From Cohnella sp. OV330 (GTDB taxonomy: Bacteria; Bacillota; Bacilli; Paenibacillales; Paenibacillaceae), in assembly GCF_900112065.1 (NCBI RefSeq), contig NZ_FOKE01000004.1, forward strand, positions 496,001 to 560,000: 64,000 nt of DNA, read 5' to 3'. The notes beneath the pieces were generated by a model. The model saw nothing but the letters and a program-made list of their open reading frames with translations, was not told where the DNA came from and made no database searches. Made by a program: the position numbers and the translations under genes. This document shows, one piece after another, positions 28,550 through 38,860 of the stretch. How positions within the stretch are numbered: the first letter of the stretch is position 1; each line of letters opens with the position of its first letter.

Positions 28550-30118
28550 CTATCGACGAACGGAAGTCAGCTTCGCTTGCGTGAATAAAAGCATGTAGTC
28601 GTAGCCGCCCGCTTTGGAATCGGTCCCCGACATATTAAAGCCGCCGAACGGATGGACGCCGACGAATGCGCCCGTGCACTTCCGATTGATATATAAGTTC
28701 CCGCAATGCATCGTCTCAAGCGCGCGGTCGATCCTCCCTTGATCGTTAGAAAAGAAAGAACCGGTCAAGCCGTATTCGGTATCATTGTAAATCTCGATCG
28801 CTTCCTGCCAATCCTTCGCTTTCGCCACCGCAAGCACCGGACCGAAAATTTCTTCTTGCATGATTCGCGCCTTCGGAGCAACGTCGGCGAATATCGTTGG
28901 TTCGATAAAAAAGCCATTTCCCCCAGCCGGCCGACCGCCTGCCAGCAAACGCCCTTCCTGTTTACCGACTTCGATATAGTCCAAAATTTTATCGTAAGCG
29001 TTCTGATCGATCACCGGTCCGATCGCCGCGTTCTGCTCCGGCAAGCCGACGTTTAATCTTCCGGTCCATTCGACCACCTTTTCCAGCACTTGGTCGTAGA
29101 CGGCGTCCACGACGATCGCCCGCGATCCCGCGGAACACTTTTGCCCCTGAAAACCGAATGCCGATGCGACGATCGCTTGCGCGGCCTTATCCAAATCCGC
29201 CGTTTCGTCGACGACGATGCCGTCCTTGCCGCCCATCTCGGCGATGACGCGCTTCATCCAGATTTGACCCTCTTGGGTCTCCGCTGCCAGCCGCTGGATG
29301 CGCAGGCCGACCTCCTTTGATCCGGTGAAATTGATAAAGCGAACCTTCGCATGCTGCGTGAGCCTGTCGCCGATGTCGGCGCCGCTGCCGGGAACGAACT
29401 GGATCACGCCGGGCGGCACGCCTGCTTCTTCCATCGCCTCGACGAATTTATAGGCAATAACCGCAGTCGCGCTCGCCGGCTTGAGCAGCACGGTATTCCC
29501 GCCGACGATGGCAGCCCCCGTCATGCCGGCCAATATCGCGAGCGGGAAATTCCAGGGCGGAATGATCGCTCCGACGCCGAGCGGAATATAGGAGATCCGA
29601 TTCTGTTCTCCCTCCATCTTCGTCAGCGGCCTTGTTTCATTGATGTTCTCCAAGCGAATCATTTCGCGCGCGTAAAACTCAAGAAAATCGATCGCTTCCG
29701 CCGTATCCGCATCCGCTTCTCCCCAGTTTTTTCCCGACTCGAATACGAGCCAAGCAGAGAACTCATGCTTGCGTCTCCGGATCAGTTCCGCTCCTCGCAA
29801 CAAGCAGTCCGCTCGCTCCGATACGGAGACATATCTCCATGTCTCAAATGCCTCGCTTGCGGATTGTACCGCTGCTTCGATCTGCTCGGCCGATGCCTTG
29901 CTCACCTTGCCGACGATCATATCCGTGTCAGCCGGATTGATCGATACGGTCTCCTGTTCGGTCCATACTTTTTCGCCGCCGATCAGCAAAGGGTAGGTTT
30001 GTCCCAATTTCCGCTTCACTTCTTGCAGCGCGGCTTCCATCTCCCGCCCATGGCTCTCCTGGCTAAAGTCCGTCAACGGTTCGTTTGTGAAAGGCTGTAG
30101 CGCCAACTTCGTTTCCAT
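28550..30118 (-). CDS. L-glutamate gamma-semialdehyde dehydrogenase-type aldehyde dehydrogenase
   Basis: NAD-dependent aldehyde dehydrogenase of 522 residues, the length and layout of RocA/PruA (1-pyrroline-5-carboxylate dehydrogenase). Visible signatures are [21 protein letters not shown], the catalytic Glu in [12 protein letters not shown], the catalytic Cys in [13 protein letters not shown], and [29 protein letters not shown] near the end. It is the last gene of a likely operon after the saccharopine-dehydrogenase-like gene (32-bp gap). No proline dehydrogenase or arginase gene is present, so the substrate may be glutamate semialdehyde or the one-carbon-longer aminoadipate semialdehyde. 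Confidence 0.85.
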   Translation of the reverse strand: METKLALQPFTNEPLTDFSQESHGREMEAALQEVKRKLGQTYPLLIGGEKVWTEQETVSINPADTDMIVGKVSKASAEQIEAAVQSASEAFETWRYVSVSERADCLLRGAELIRRRKHEFSAWLVFESGKNWGEADADTAEAIDFLEFYAREMIRLENINETRPLTKMEGEQNRISYIPLGVGAIIPPWNFPLAILAGMTGAAIVGGNTVLLKPASATAVIAYKFVEAMEEAGVPPGVIQFVPGSGADIGDRLTQHAKVRFINFTGSKEVGLRIQRLAAETQEGQIWMKRVIAEMGGKDGIVVDETADLDKAAQAIVASAFGFQGQKCSAGSRAIVVDAVYDQVLEKVVEWTGRLNVGLPEQNAAIGPVIDQNAYDKILDYIEVGKQEGRLLAGGRPAGGNGFFIEPTIFADVAPKARIMQEEIFGPVLAVAKAKDWQEAIEIYNDTEYGLTGSFFSNDQGRIDRALETMHCGNLYINRKCTGAFVGVHPFGGFNMSGTDSKAGGYDYMLLFTQAKLTSVRR

Positions 30119-30150
30119 TCGTCTTTCCCCCTATCCTGTTTTCCGATCCG

Positions 30151-31338
30151 CTAAGCAGTTACCGTCGGCTGAATATGTTCCTGAATGACGATGCCTCGTT
30201 TTTGCAACTCGTCGATGAAAGACAGATAAGGAACGTCTTTGGCGGTGCGCAGCAAACCGCTGCCGCGAATGTCGCCCCGGGCGATCATCTGAGCGACGAT
30301 GCTTGCCGTGAAACCGACGGTTCGATTCATCGCGAACAAACCTGTTTTCGTATCTCGGTAGTCGATGAGGTCATAGGTAATCCGAATATCCTCGTTATCC
30401 TTAACGCCCGTTATCGTATTCCTCATCAGGACGATATCCTTCTCATCGCGCTTGTAGTGGAGCTGCGGCTCCAGGTGCGCTCTCATGAACATGTGCGGCG
30501 TAATGGACGAAGGCAGTCCCGGCACCGGCTCGTCGCTTAAAAATTTCAATTGTTTAAGCGCGTGCCACAGCTGCGCATGACCGCTCCATCGGATGTACCG
30601 TCTGGAAGAATTGCGAAGCGTCGCGGAAATGCCCAATATATCGGCGAATACGATGGCGTCCCCGTTGACGATCATTTCCAGCTCGCCCTCGATGCCGGGA
30701 AACGCCAACGTCTCCACCCACTGCGGGGCATGCTGCTCCTCGGCGGGAATGTCGATCACGACGCCGTCTTTCATGATCTTCCCGGGACGCTTGTGCGAGA
30801 GCAAAACGCCGTCCCAAATCCAAGTGAGCTTGTATTTGAGCGGATTGTCGATGGCCGACGGTTCCGGCATTCCGCCGCAGTACGAATGCAGTTCATAGAC
30901 CTTATCCAGCTGACTGACGCCATACCCGCACAAAACCAAATCGATTCCCGGATCCAGCCCGGCCTCGGGCATGATAATTATGTTTTTAGCGGCAGCCTTC
31001 TCATGAATCCCTTCGGGCAAGGCGCTTGCATAAAACGTATTGACCAGGGATACGCCCGCTTCTACCGCCGCTTCGGACACGATCCCGATGAAGGAGATCG
31101 GCAGCAAGTCGATGACGACATCCACCTGATCCCGCATCAGCTCCACTAAATCCGCTTTATTTCTCGCATCCAAATTTTTCAGCCGGATCTTGCCCATATC
31201 CAAAAACGCGGCAAATTGCAGCAGCTGGTCAGCCTGTACGTCCGCGCATACGATCTCGCGCACCTCCGGGCTGCGGCATAAATCGAAAATGACCGCTCTT
31301 CCTTGCATGCCCGCTGCTCCCAAAACCAACAATTTCAA
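30151..31338 (-). CDS. Saccharopine dehydrogenase-like oxidoreductase
   Basis: NAD(P)-binding oxidoreductase of about 395 residues. The N-terminal Rossmann fold is clear (LKLLVLGAAGMQGRAVIFDL, with VCADVQADQL as second strand and VVIDLLPISF), followed by PEAGLDPGIDLVLCGYG and HSYCGGMPEP as in saccharopine dehydrogenase/homospermidine-synthase-like proteins. The start is taken as TTG at 31338, because a GGGGG ribosome site lies 7 nt upstream and the fold begins there; the frame opens upstream at 31371 inside an operator palindrome. In lysine breakdown such an enzyme splits saccharopine to glutamate and aminoadipate semialdehyde, which would fit the adjacent aldehyde dehydrogenase, but other amino-acid substrates are possible. 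Confidence 0.78.
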   Translation of the reverse strand: MKLLVLGAAGMQGRAVIFDLCRSPEVREIVCADVQADQLLQFAAFLDMGKIRLKNLDARNKADLVELMRDQVDVVIDLLPISFIGIVSEAAVEAGVSLVNTFYASALPEGIHEKAAAKNIIIMPEAGLDPGIDLVLCGYGVSQLDKVYELHSYCGGMPEPSAIDNPLKYKLTWIWDGVLLSHKRPGKIMKDGVVIDIPAEEQHAPQWVETLAFPGIEGELEMIVNGDAIVFADILGISATLRNSSRRYIRWSGHAQLWHALKQLKFLSDEPVPGLPSSITPHMFMRAHLEPQLHYKRDEKDIVLMRNTITGVKDNEDIRITYDLIDYRDTKTGLFAMNRTVGFTASIVAQMIARGDIRGSGLLRTAKDVPYLSFIDELQKRGIVIQEHIQPTVTA

Positions 31339-31357
31339 AGCATAACCCCCTACAATT

Positions 31358-31374
31358 AAATTGTTCAACAATTT
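31358..31374. promoter_or_regulatory. GntR-type operator palindrome
   Basis: AAATTGTTCAACAATTT is a perfect 17-bp palindrome around a central C, directly before the start of the saccharopine-dehydrogenase-like gene. A related half-length site ATTGAACAAT lies at 32208-32217 before the gntR gene. Both fit the site shape of FadR/FCD-type GntR regulators, so the adjacent regulator is the likely binder. Confidence 0.55.
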
Positions 31375-31434
31375 TGATGACCTATTTTGATGCTATACTC
31401 GATTGCAGTTTTAGTCAAGATAAAATTGATCGGA

Positions 31435-31470
31435 ACAACAAAAAAACTCGATCGCTGGGATCGAGTTTTA
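31435..31470 (-). terminator. Terminator after gntR
   Basis: An 11-bp stem (31443-31453 with 31459-31469; ACTCGATC core) overlaps the gntR stop codon and is followed on the minus strand by six T residues. It separates gntR from the downstream metabolic genes. Confidence 0.8.
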
Positions 31471-32151
31471 AAAAATATTCTCCAGGTTGGAAAACCGCAC
31501 TTTGTCGAGCTGTAAATTGTTCATCGCATTCGCAATATGCGAACGAACCTTCGTCCCCGCCGATTCGGCGTCCTTCTCCTCAAATAGCCGGATGATCTCC
31601 CGGTGTTCCGCAGCGCCAGGAGCGGTTTGGGCCGTCGTACGATAAAACACCATCTCGTATAAAACCAAATAAATATTCGTTTGATCGATCAGCTTCTCGG
31701 CGAAGTCGATTAAAAACAGATTGGCGCATTTGCGGATGAAGGTCATATGGAAGGCTTTATTTATCCGCAAATACGCTCGAATATCGGCTTGCCGGATCGT
31801 CTCGCCTTCCTCGTCGCACAGCCTTCGCATTTGCTCATAATCGGTCTCGTCCATATGAGGAACGGCCATTCGAGCGGCCAGCTGTTCCAGCTCCATGCGA
31901 AGCTCGTAGGCCTGAATGATTTCTTCTTTGGTCGGCTGGATCACGAAAGCGCCGCGATTCGGAACGATGTTGACCAGCCCTTCGTCGGCCAGCTTGCGAA
32001 TCGCGCCCCGGATCGGCGTCCGGCCTACGTTCATCTTGTCGGAGATGACGCTCTCCACCAATTGATTGCCCGGCGCCAACTGCCGCTGCAAGATCGAATC
32101 CCGCAGTTTTTGGTAAATAAACATTTCGATCGTTTCCTTGGCTTTGCTCAT
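31468..32151 (-). CDS. GntR-family transcriptional regulator, FCD type
   Basis: 227-residue regulator. A winged helix-turn-helix covers residues 10-75 (YQKLRDSILQRQLAPGNQLVESVISDKMNVGRTPIRGAIRKLADEGLVNIVPNRGAFV), followed by an all-helical FCD effector domain with the usual metal-binding pattern (Asp/His residues in RINKAFHMTFIR and the later GAAEHREIIRLF). FCD members respond to small organic acids or amino-acid derivatives. It probably controls the two downstream metabolic genes through the palindrome at 31358-31374 and itself through 32208-32217. It has its own terminator. Confidence 0.88.
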   Translation of the reverse strand: MSKAKETIEMFIYQKLRDSILQRQLAPGNQLVESVISDKMNVGRTPIRGAIRKLADEGLVNIVPNRGAFVIQPTKEEIIQAYELRMELEQLAARMAVPHMDETDYEQMRRLCDEEGETIRQADIRAYLRINKAFHMTFIRKCANLFLIDFAEKLIDQTNIYLVLYEMVFYRTTAQTAPGAAEHREIIRLFEEKDAESAGTKVRSHIANAMNNLQLDKVRFSNLENIF

Positions 32152-32249
32152 TTCGTTGTTTCCCTTCTGCTTAACGGATTCGCCAACGATTTTAAACGTA
32201 CCATTTCATTGAACAATCCGATTATACCGACATTCGAACGGATTAGAAA

Positions 32250-32300
32250 GACAAGAGGCGGCCTCAGGTCGCATGATGACCTTTGAGACCGCCTCTTTGT
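32250..32300 (-). terminator. Terminator after lyase 3
   Basis: The stem AAGAGGCGG/CCGCCTCTT (32253-32261 with 32289-32297) has an imperfect inner extension TCAGGTC/GACCTTTGA. On the minus strand it is followed by TTGTCTTTCT, a modest T tract. It lies 12 bp after the lyase 3 stop. Confidence 0.6.
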
Positions 32301-32311
32301 GCATTCCTAAG

Positions 32312-35300
32312 CTACTTAACCGTCACCGTAATCTCCTGGCTCGCGGTCGTTCCGGCCGCGTTAGTCAGCTCCGCTTTGTACACGTAGGTGCCCGCCGCTC
32401 TGCCCGAGACCGACGTGCTCGCCGATTGCGCCTGCGGCGTGCCCGCCGCCAGCGCCTTCGTATCGATCAAGCTGCCGTTTTCGTAAAGCTTGTAGGTCGT
32501 TCCGTTCGTGCCCCACCACATATTCATCGCGATGGCGTACGCCCCGTCCTGATCCCAGTTATCGTGGGACAGCACCGGCTTGCCGGGATTCGCGTCCTTG
32601 ACGACGACCGTCACCGGCTCGCAGGCCGTCGTTCCCCGCGCGTTTTTCAACTCGCAGGTATAGACGTACGTGCCGTTCGGCTTGCCCGTTACGGCCGTCT
32701 CCGCATGCTGCGCGCCCGGCGTGCCGTCGGAGAGGCGCTTGTCGTCGATCGGCGCGCCGTTCTCGTACAGCGTATAACGCGTGCCGTTTTGGCCCCACCA
32801 CAGGTTCATCGTCACCTTGAAGCTGCCGTCGTGCAGCCCGTTCGCGTAGCCGCTGTCGCTCGCCAATACGGCCTTCCCGGGCGCAACCGCGGCAAGCGGC
32901 ACCAGCGCTTCATGTGCCGCCTGCAGACCTGCAGACGCTTCGTCTACCTGCGCTTGCGTCGCGGCGGCATCCGCGTTCACATCGTTTGCCAGCGTCAGCG
33001 CGGTTTGCAGATTCGCCCACGAAGCCGGCGTATATTCTTCCTCATAGACCGACTGCGCCGCCGAAATCTTCGCGGCCAGCGCCGATTTGTCCGCGCTCTC
33101 CGCCTCTGCCGAAGGAACCAGTCCGACCCAATCCAGGTTCATCGGACCGAGCACGTTCCACATCGTGAGCGTCGTCTTGCCTGGCTCCAGATGCGTACCG
33201 GACTTGATTCGCAGCGCCTTCCAATTTTGCGGCTGCGTGCCCCAGTCGACCGTAGGCGGCGCTTTGGCCGTATACATTTCTCCGCCCATCTGGATCAGCC
33301 GGGTCGACTGATCGTCTCCCGAGAGCCCCCAGCCTGCTACGTATTTCACGACAATGTCGTATTTGCCGGCCTGCGGCACGTCCAGCTGCCACGTGATCGA
33401 CTGGCCCTTCTGGTCCCAGGCCGCGACGCCCGTGCCGTTGGACAGAAACGGCCGGCTCGTGTAAACGTCGAAGTTGCCGCCGGACGTGGACTGGAAGAAC
33501 TCCGCTTCTTTGAAGGAAGCGAGGCCTTCCTTCACCGCGTCGTAATCGTCCGCGACTTCGGTCTCCGTCAGCGCGCCCATGCCGGCCGTACGCAGCCTGA
33601 TCGTGCCGCCCGTCCCGTTCACGATGACCGCCGGAGCCGCGTCCAAATACATCGTCGGCTTCGGCGAGCCGAACTTTTGGAATACGATGCCGTCCGTTGC
33701 CTCCAGCACTTCGTACAAACCGGCCGTCACGCCGCCCAGTTGTCCCCATCCCGCCGTGCCGCCGGCATCGGTCCCGAACGCCTTCAACGTCACGGGCGCC
33801 TGGACGCCGTCGATCTCGACGTTCAGCGCGAACGGCGACTCCGCATGCGGGAGCGAACCCGACTGCAGATGGAAACGGTGATCGCCGCGACCGGTGCGGA
33901 TCGTGAGCGCGCTTCCTTCCTTCTGCATGTACAGTCCTCTTTCGTTCAGCGCAGTCTGAACGTCCCCGCCGAGCTGCACCGGGTTGTACCGGTCGTCATG
34001 AATCGATGCGTCGGCCGGAACGTACACTTGCGCCTGCACATCCCCGACGCTCGAGACCGAGAACTCTTCGCCGTCGATGGAGATCGTGGCCGGCACGTCG
34101 GTCTCGAACCGCGTTACGCCTCCCTTGACGAGCTTCGTCCCGCCGACCAGCAGCAGGCTGTCGCCCTTCTCGGTGACGGCGATGCCGTCGAATTCGATAT
34201 CGCCCGCCGTCACGACGCCGCTGTCTCCGAGACGTACATAGACGTGGGTGCCGTCGGCAAACGTGATGCTTTGGTAGGTGCCGTGATTCGTCGATTCCGT
34301 AATGCCGAGCGGCTGCGAGCCGACCCGGTAAGGCTCGAACGTAGAGACGAGCGTCGCGCTTTGCGCCGTCGGAAAAGCGAACGTCGCATGCCGCTGCATC
34401 GGCTTCGAGGCGAGCGAGCCCGTCGGATTGACTTCCGTGCCGTCCTCCGTCAAGTACTTGTCGGTGACGGTCGCGTTCGAGACCGCGGGATAGTGGAACT
34501 TCACGTCCATCGCCGCGCCCTTCTGCGTGATCGTCGCTCCTTGACTGTCGCCGTCCAGCTTTAGATCGGACATCGCGTGGAGCCGGAATTCGAATTGCGA
34601 GCCGGCCGCGACTTTGGACTTCAGGTTGTCGACGACGACGAAGGCGTTCGGCTTGACGTAAATGATGCTGCGCTGCGCCTTCGCCAGACCCGGATGCGCC
34701 GGATCGGCATACGTATTATACGATTGCGTCGCGTCCCCGACCGTCGCGTCGAACGACTTGCTCGTAACGAAGCCGGTGATCTTGCCCGAAGCGGTCATAT
34801 CGAGGATCTTCTGGCCCTTGCCGCCGTCGTACGTGATCGCATTGTGCGCCAGCGTCGTGCGGGTAAACCCGCCGTCATGATCGCTTAGATAGCTGTCGTA
34901 TTGTCCGGCGTCGATCGCCAGCTGTTCGCCGTAGGCGTTGATGACGAAGCTGTTCTGGTCCGCGTGATTGTGATTGTAGCTGCCATACGAGCTGGACTTG
35001 AAGTAGAGAGACACCCGCTCAGGATCGTAGAGGCTGGAATGCATCGCCACCCAATCCGTGTCCTTCTGCCACTTGGCCGTCGGCAGGTCGACCGGCGGTC
35101 TGCCCGCCAGGTCCGGATCGCCGTAGGTGAACCCGAACAAGTAGTTCAGATCCCGGTCGAAGCTGAAGGAATCCGCATACCACTGAACCACCGGGTTCTG
35201 GTACATCTGCGCCTGCCGCTGCGCGTTCGTCGCGTTGAGCGCCGGATACACGTTCAACGTGTCGTCGCCGAAGACGCCGTTCGGCTGGCCGTTCGGCATG

Positions 35301-38300
35301 AAGTAGATGCCGAACGTCTGCTCGTTGCGCGTGAACGCTTTATCGTACAGGCTGAGTCCCGACGCCGCGAGCAGCACGTCGGCGAACAATTTGTCCGCGA
35401 GATGCGAGTACTGCCAATACCCCGTTCCCGATGCCCATCCGCCGTCGTCGCCGGCGACCGGCGGATAGACGTTGATCCGGGCCGGGACGGATTTTTCGAA
35501 CCAGTCTTTGGCCTTGACGTGCAGCGGTACGCCGTTCACGACCGCATCGTCGTGCAGCAGCGCGATCGCGATCGTCCCGACGTAGCCCGACGCCGTCCAG
35601 CCATGCGAATTCCATGGATTTTTGTACAGCGAATTGGAGCCCAGAATCGAGTCGACGAGCGTCTGCGTGCGCGTCACGATCATCGGCAAGATTTTCGGCT
35701 TATCCGTCTCTTCGATGAGCGGGTATATCCAGTCGTACGCAATCGCGCCCTTGTACGCGATCTCCCGGAACGCCTGGTCGACCTGCCGGTAATTCGTCGA
35801 GCCGAGCGGATCCCACTTCATGACGTTGATCAGCCGCTGCTTCGCGAAGTTGCCGTAGGCTTCGTCGCCCGAGACGAGATAGACGAAGGCCGCGCTCATC
35901 ATCATGTCCGTCTCCGCCCTGGTGTAATGCGTGACGCGAACGATGTCCGCGACGAAGGCTTCGTCCTGCAAATTGTAATAGTCGCTCGGATAGTTGAACT
36001 CGGGCTCGGCCGGAAGCGGGGCGCTGAAGTTGACGTTCCGCCTCGCCTGCTCGTAAACGGGCTTGCCGAGTCCGTCCTTGTAGGCCCGGAAGTCGTCCAG
36101 ATCCTCCGCGTTGGTCAAAATCCGGGGATGCGTCGCCGATACGTTGTCGAACAGATCGTCAATCGACGGCACGAGGAACGGAACGGCGTCAGGCGTCAGC
36201 CGGAATTTGCGGCTGCCGCTCCACTCGGACCAGCCGGCCGCGATATGGAACCGCACGCGCCAGTTGTAGGATTTGCCCGGCGCAAGAGGTGCGGGCAAGT
36301 TAAGCAAGTTCTGCTTCAGATCGTTTTTGGCATAGACGGGCGCGCTGAACGCGCTGTCCGCGGCCGCCGCGATCTGCAGCTCGTACTTGTCCGCGCCGAC
36401 GATGTAGGGCCAAGCGAAGTCAGGCGCGTTCTGACTCGTGACTGCCTGATCCGCAGGCTTGAAGTGCATGTACGTGCCGGCCACGAGATTCGTCGGCCAG
36501 AACAGCGAGCCCTGCGGCTCTTCGACCTCCGGTCCCGCGGACGAACGCAGCTCCGCCGAGTCGAATACGATCGTCGACTGATCGGCTGCGGACGACCCGA
36601 GCAGCACGCGCACGAATGCAGTGCCGGCCGGCGTGGCGCCCTCCGCCGTCAGCTTCTGCCAGCCCGCGGCAGCGGCGGCGCTCGCTTCATGCGTGCCGAG
36701 CAGATCGCCGTCACCATCGTAATACTGCATAGACAAGAGCGCGCTGCCCGCGATTACGTTGGCCCGAACGGATGCTTTATACGTCACGTCTCCGGCATGC
36801 GGGATCAGGCCGCTGCGAATGCCGAAGGGCAGCTGCGCGCTCGTGTCCGTCACTTTTACGGCCTTGGCGCCATGATAGACCGTATCGGTCACCGAGACGA
36901 CGCTGCCCGCGGACGGCTCATACGCGTTCCAACGATCCGGCAACGCGCCGCCCGACTGCTCGAAGCTCGCATTGGCCAGCAGCTCGTCGCTGCGCATGCT
37001 TACGGCATCGACGTAAGCCGTCGTCGGCGCGGTCGCCGTATTGTCGTAAATATAGACGACGGCATGATGGCTGTACGCTTCGGACGGCGCGAACTGTACG
37101 GACAGGTTCTGCCAGCCCGTCGTTTTGCCGATCTCGGCCGACTTCTGCTGGAACTGGTTGGCTTCGTTGTAGCTGCGGAATAAGACGGTCAGCTTGCCCT
37201 GATCCACCTTTGCCTTCAGCTTGACGGTGTACGTCTCGCCGAAGCGGATCGGGATGTTCGGCGTCTTCACCCCGACCTCACGGCCGGCTACCGTCCCGTC
37301 GTCCATAAACTTCAGGCTTTTCGTGCCCTCGAACACCGTCGCGGCGTCCAAGGATAGATTGACGGCTTGCGCGGGTATGGTCGGAATCCAGACGGCGGGC
37401 AATCCGTTCTGGCCCGCATTCTCGAAGCCGCCGTTCACGATCCATTCGTCCGGCGCCTGCGGCTCGGGATCGTCGTAGCCGGCGATGCGCAGCTCCGCCG
37501 AATCGAACGTCACCGCCGACTGCGCTTCCGCGCTCGACCAGGCGAGCAGCTTAAGCGTCGCCGCGGCGGCAGGCGGCGCGGCCGTCACGACGAGCTGCTG
37601 CCAGCCGGGCGCGGCTGCGGCCGTCGCCTCCGCGCTGCCGATCTGCGTGCCGGCGGCATCGAAGTACTGCAGCGAGAGCGCGGCTGAGCCGCTCTGCACG
37701 TTCGCCCAAATGGCGGCGCGATACATGGCGCCCGCCGAGTGAGACACGGCCGCGCTCTGAATGCCCAGCGCGTCTTGGGCGCTGCCGTCGGCTACTTTTA
37801 CGCCGTGGCTGCCTTCAGAGACCGGGCTCGTGACGGAGGTCACGCCGGAGGCCGGCGCCCCGTAGACGCTCCAGGACTCCGGCATCACGCCTACCGTCGT
37901 CTCGAAGCTCGGATTGGCGAGCAGTTCGTCGCTCGTCATCGTCACGGCATCGACGTAGGCGGTCGTCGGCGCCACGCCGCTGCCTTCGTAGACGTAGACG
38001 ACGATATGATGGCTATAATCGGCTGGCGGCGTGACGGTAACCGTCAGGTCTTTCCAGCCGCCGCCGGCGGTTGCCGTGGCAATTTTTTGCTGGAATCCGT
38101 TGGACGCGTTGAAATTGCGAACGAGCAGGTTCACGCTGCCCTGCGTCACGTTCGCTTTCATCGTGACTTTGTAAGTCTCGCCGAGGCGCACCGGGATATT
38201 CGGCGTCTTCACCCCGACCTCGCGGCTTCCGCCGACGCCGTCGTCGCTTAGCTTCAAGCTTCTGCTTCCTTTGGCGACGGTCGTCGTATCCGACGCGATA

Positions 38301-38521
38301 TGGGATTTCTCCGCGGGCACCGTCGGAATCCAGGTCGCCGGAAACTGATCGCTCCCCAGGCTCTCGAAGCCGCCGTTTGCGATCAGCTCCGGCCCTCTCG
38401 GCCATTCCGCGGGCACCGCGGCGCCGGCGGACGAATAAGAGAATACGTTCGCGAACAAGCCTCCCAACATGAATACGATGAGCAAAATCGAAATCTTCTT
38501 GTTTGCCGATGGATGGAACAA
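32312..38521 (-). CDS. Secreted heparinase II/III-family polysaccharide lyase 3
   Basis: 2069-residue close paralogue of lyase 2 with the same order of parts: signal peptide ([28 protein letters not shown]), four CBM4/9-like modules (NGGFES, NPSFET, NGGFEN, NASFEQ), fibronectin-like module (about 655-780), DUF4962-type toroid ([12 protein letters not shown]), heparinase domain ([23 protein letters not shown]), long C-terminal beta region, CBM-like module, FIVAR-like helix pair and two chitinase-A-type Ig-like modules at the end. The start is TTG after AGAGGTGA. The second catalytic-loop residues differ between the paralogues (NHNHAD here, GHSHAD in lyase 2), which may mark different substrates or cutting patterns. 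No wall anchor is seen. Confidence 0.83.
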   Translation of the reverse strand: MFHPSANKKISILLIVFMLGGLFANVFSYSSAGAAVPAEWPRGPELIANGGFESLGSDQFPATWIPTVPAEKSHIASDTTTVAKGSRSLKLSDDGVGGSREVGVKTPNIPVRLGETYKVTMKANVTQGSVNLLVRNFNASNGFQQKIATATAGGGWKDLTVTVTPPADYSHHIVVYVYEGSGVAPTTAYVDAVTMTSDELLANPSFETTVGVMPESWSVYGAPASGVTSVTSPVSEGSHGVKVADGSAQDALGIQSAAVSHSAGAMYRAAIWANVQSGSAALSLQYFDAAGTQIGSAEATAAAAPGWQQLVVTAAPPAAAATLKLLAWSSAEAQSAVTFDSAELRIAGYDDPEPQAPDEWIVNGGFENAGQNGLPAVWIPTIPAQAVNLSLDAATVFEGTKSLKFMDDGTVAGREVGVKTPNIPIRFGETYTVKLKAKVDQGKLTVLFRSYNEANQFQQKSAEIGKTTGWQNLSVQFAPSEAYSHHAVVYIYDNTATAPTTAYVDAVSMRSDELLANASFEQSGGALPDRWNAYEPSAGSVVSVTDTVYHGAKAVKVTDTSAQLPFGIRSGLIPHAGDVTYKASVRANVIAGSALLSMQYYDGDGDLLGTHEASAAAAAGWQKLTAEGATPAGTAFVRVLLGSSAADQSTIVFDSAELRSSAGPEVEEPQGSLFWPTNLVAGTYMHFKPADQAVTSQNAPDFAWPYIVGADKYELQIAAAADSAFSAPVYAKNDLKQNLLNLPAPLAPGKSYNWRVRFHIAAGWSEWSGSRKFRLTPDAVPFLVPSIDDLFDNVSATHPRILTNAEDLDDFRAYKDGLGKPVYEQARRNVNFSAPLPAEPEFNYPSDYYNLQDEAFVADIVRVTHYTRAETDMMMSAAFVYLVSGDEAYGNFAKQRLINVMKWDPLGSTNYRQVDQAFREIAYKGAIAYDWIYPLIEETDKPKILPMIVTRTQTLVDSILGSNSLYKNPWNSHGWTASGYVGTIAIALLHDDAVVNGVPLHVKAKDWFEKSVPARINVYPPVAGDDGGWASGTGYWQYSHLADKLFADVLLAASGLSLYDKAFTRNEQTFGIYFMPNGQPNGVFGDDTLNVYPALNATNAQRQAQMYQNPVVQWYADSFSFDRDLNYLFGFTYGDPDLAGRPPVDLPTAKWQKDTDWVAMHSSLYDPERVSLYFKSSSYGSYNHNHADQNSFVINAYGEQLAIDAGQYDSYLSDHDGGFTRTTLAHNAITYDGGKGQKILDMTASGKITGFVTSKSFDATVGDATQSYNTYADPAHPGLAKAQRSIIYVKPNAFVVVDNLKSKVAAGSQFEFRLHAMSDLKLDGDSQGATITQKGAAMDVKFHYPAVSNATVTDKYLTEDGTEVNPTGSLASKPMQRHATFAFPTAQSATLVSTFEPYRVGSQPLGITESTNHGTYQSITFADGTHVYVRLGDSGVVTAGDIEFDGIAVTEKGDSLLLVGGTKLVKGGVTRFETDVPATISIDGEEFSVSSVGDVQAQVYVPADASIHDDRYNPVQLGGDVQTALNERGLYMQKEGSALTIRTGRGDHRFHLQSGSLPHAESPFALNVEIDGVQAPVTLKAFGTDAGGTAGWGQLGGVTAGLYEVLEATDGIVFQKFGSPKPTMYLDAAPAVIVNGTGGTIRLRTAGMGALTETEVADDYDAVKEGLASFKEAEFFQSTSGGNFDVYTSRPFLSNGTGVAAWDQKGQSITWQLDVPQAGKYDIVVKYVAGWGLSGDDQSTRLIQMGGEMYTAKAPPTVDWGTQPQNWKALRIKSGTHLEPGKTTLTMWNVLGPMNLDWVGLVPSAEAESADKSALAAKISAAQSVYEEEYTPASWANLQTALTLANDVNADAAATQAQVDEASAGLQAAHEALVPLAAVAPGKAVLASDSGYANGLHDGSFKVTMNLWWGQNGTRYTLYENGAPIDDKRLSDGTPGAQHAETAVTGKPNGTYVYTCELKNARGTTACEPVTVVVKDANPGKPVLSHDNWDQDGAYAIAMNMWWGTNGTTYKLYENGSLIDTKALAAGTPQAQSASTSVSGRAAGTYVYKAELTNAAGTTASQEITVTVK

Positions 38522-38559
38522 ACCTTGTCACCTCTCCCTTTCATGATGGCTCGCAAGTT

Positions 38560-38573
38560 TGATAGCGCTTGCA
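38560..38573 (-). promoter_or_regulatory. LacI/CcpA-type box before lyase 3
   Basis: TGATAGCGCTTGCA matches the cre consensus at 13 of 14 positions, with the same single deviation as the box before lyase 2 and the shared half CGCTTGCA. It is 39 bp before the TTG start. Confidence 0.5.
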
Positions 38574-38803
38574 TTTCCGGCGTTCCGAATGGCCCCGTTG
38601 CCTTGCGTCGCTCTAACCAAGCTGATGCCATCCTGCCCGGTAACGGCCTCCTCATCTCCATCATAAAAAGCGTCCTAGCCTTCCGTAAATCATCGAATCC
38701 CCGCGCGATTGCAACTCTTTTCGATTATCCGAAAAAAAGATCAATATATGCGCAAAAGCATACTCGATAGGCCCCGGTCGCGGAGATCGCCTCGAACAAC
38801 GCG

Positions 38804-38832
38804 AAAAAGCGCCGGCCTCGGCCGACGCTTTT
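38804..38832 (-). terminator. Terminator after the Gfo/Idh/MocA gene
   Basis: AAAAGCG-C-CGGC and GCCG-A-CGCTTTT form a stem with one mismatch around a short loop; A and T runs flank it on both sides, so it can act on the minus strand after the oxidoreductase gene. Confidence 0.75.
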
Positions 38833-38860
38833 CCGTTCATAGTTGTTCAACCCGGGCGGT

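Larger units (their letters stand above)
38522..38860. other. Intergenic region before lyase 3
   Basis: 339 bp without a gene. It holds the lyase 3 ribosome site, the LacI-type box at 38560-38573, a short stretch ATGCGCAAAAGCATAC (from about 38748) that resembles the repeat family at 50043-50231, and the terminator at 38804-38832. The rest shows nothing recognisable. Confidence 0.5.
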
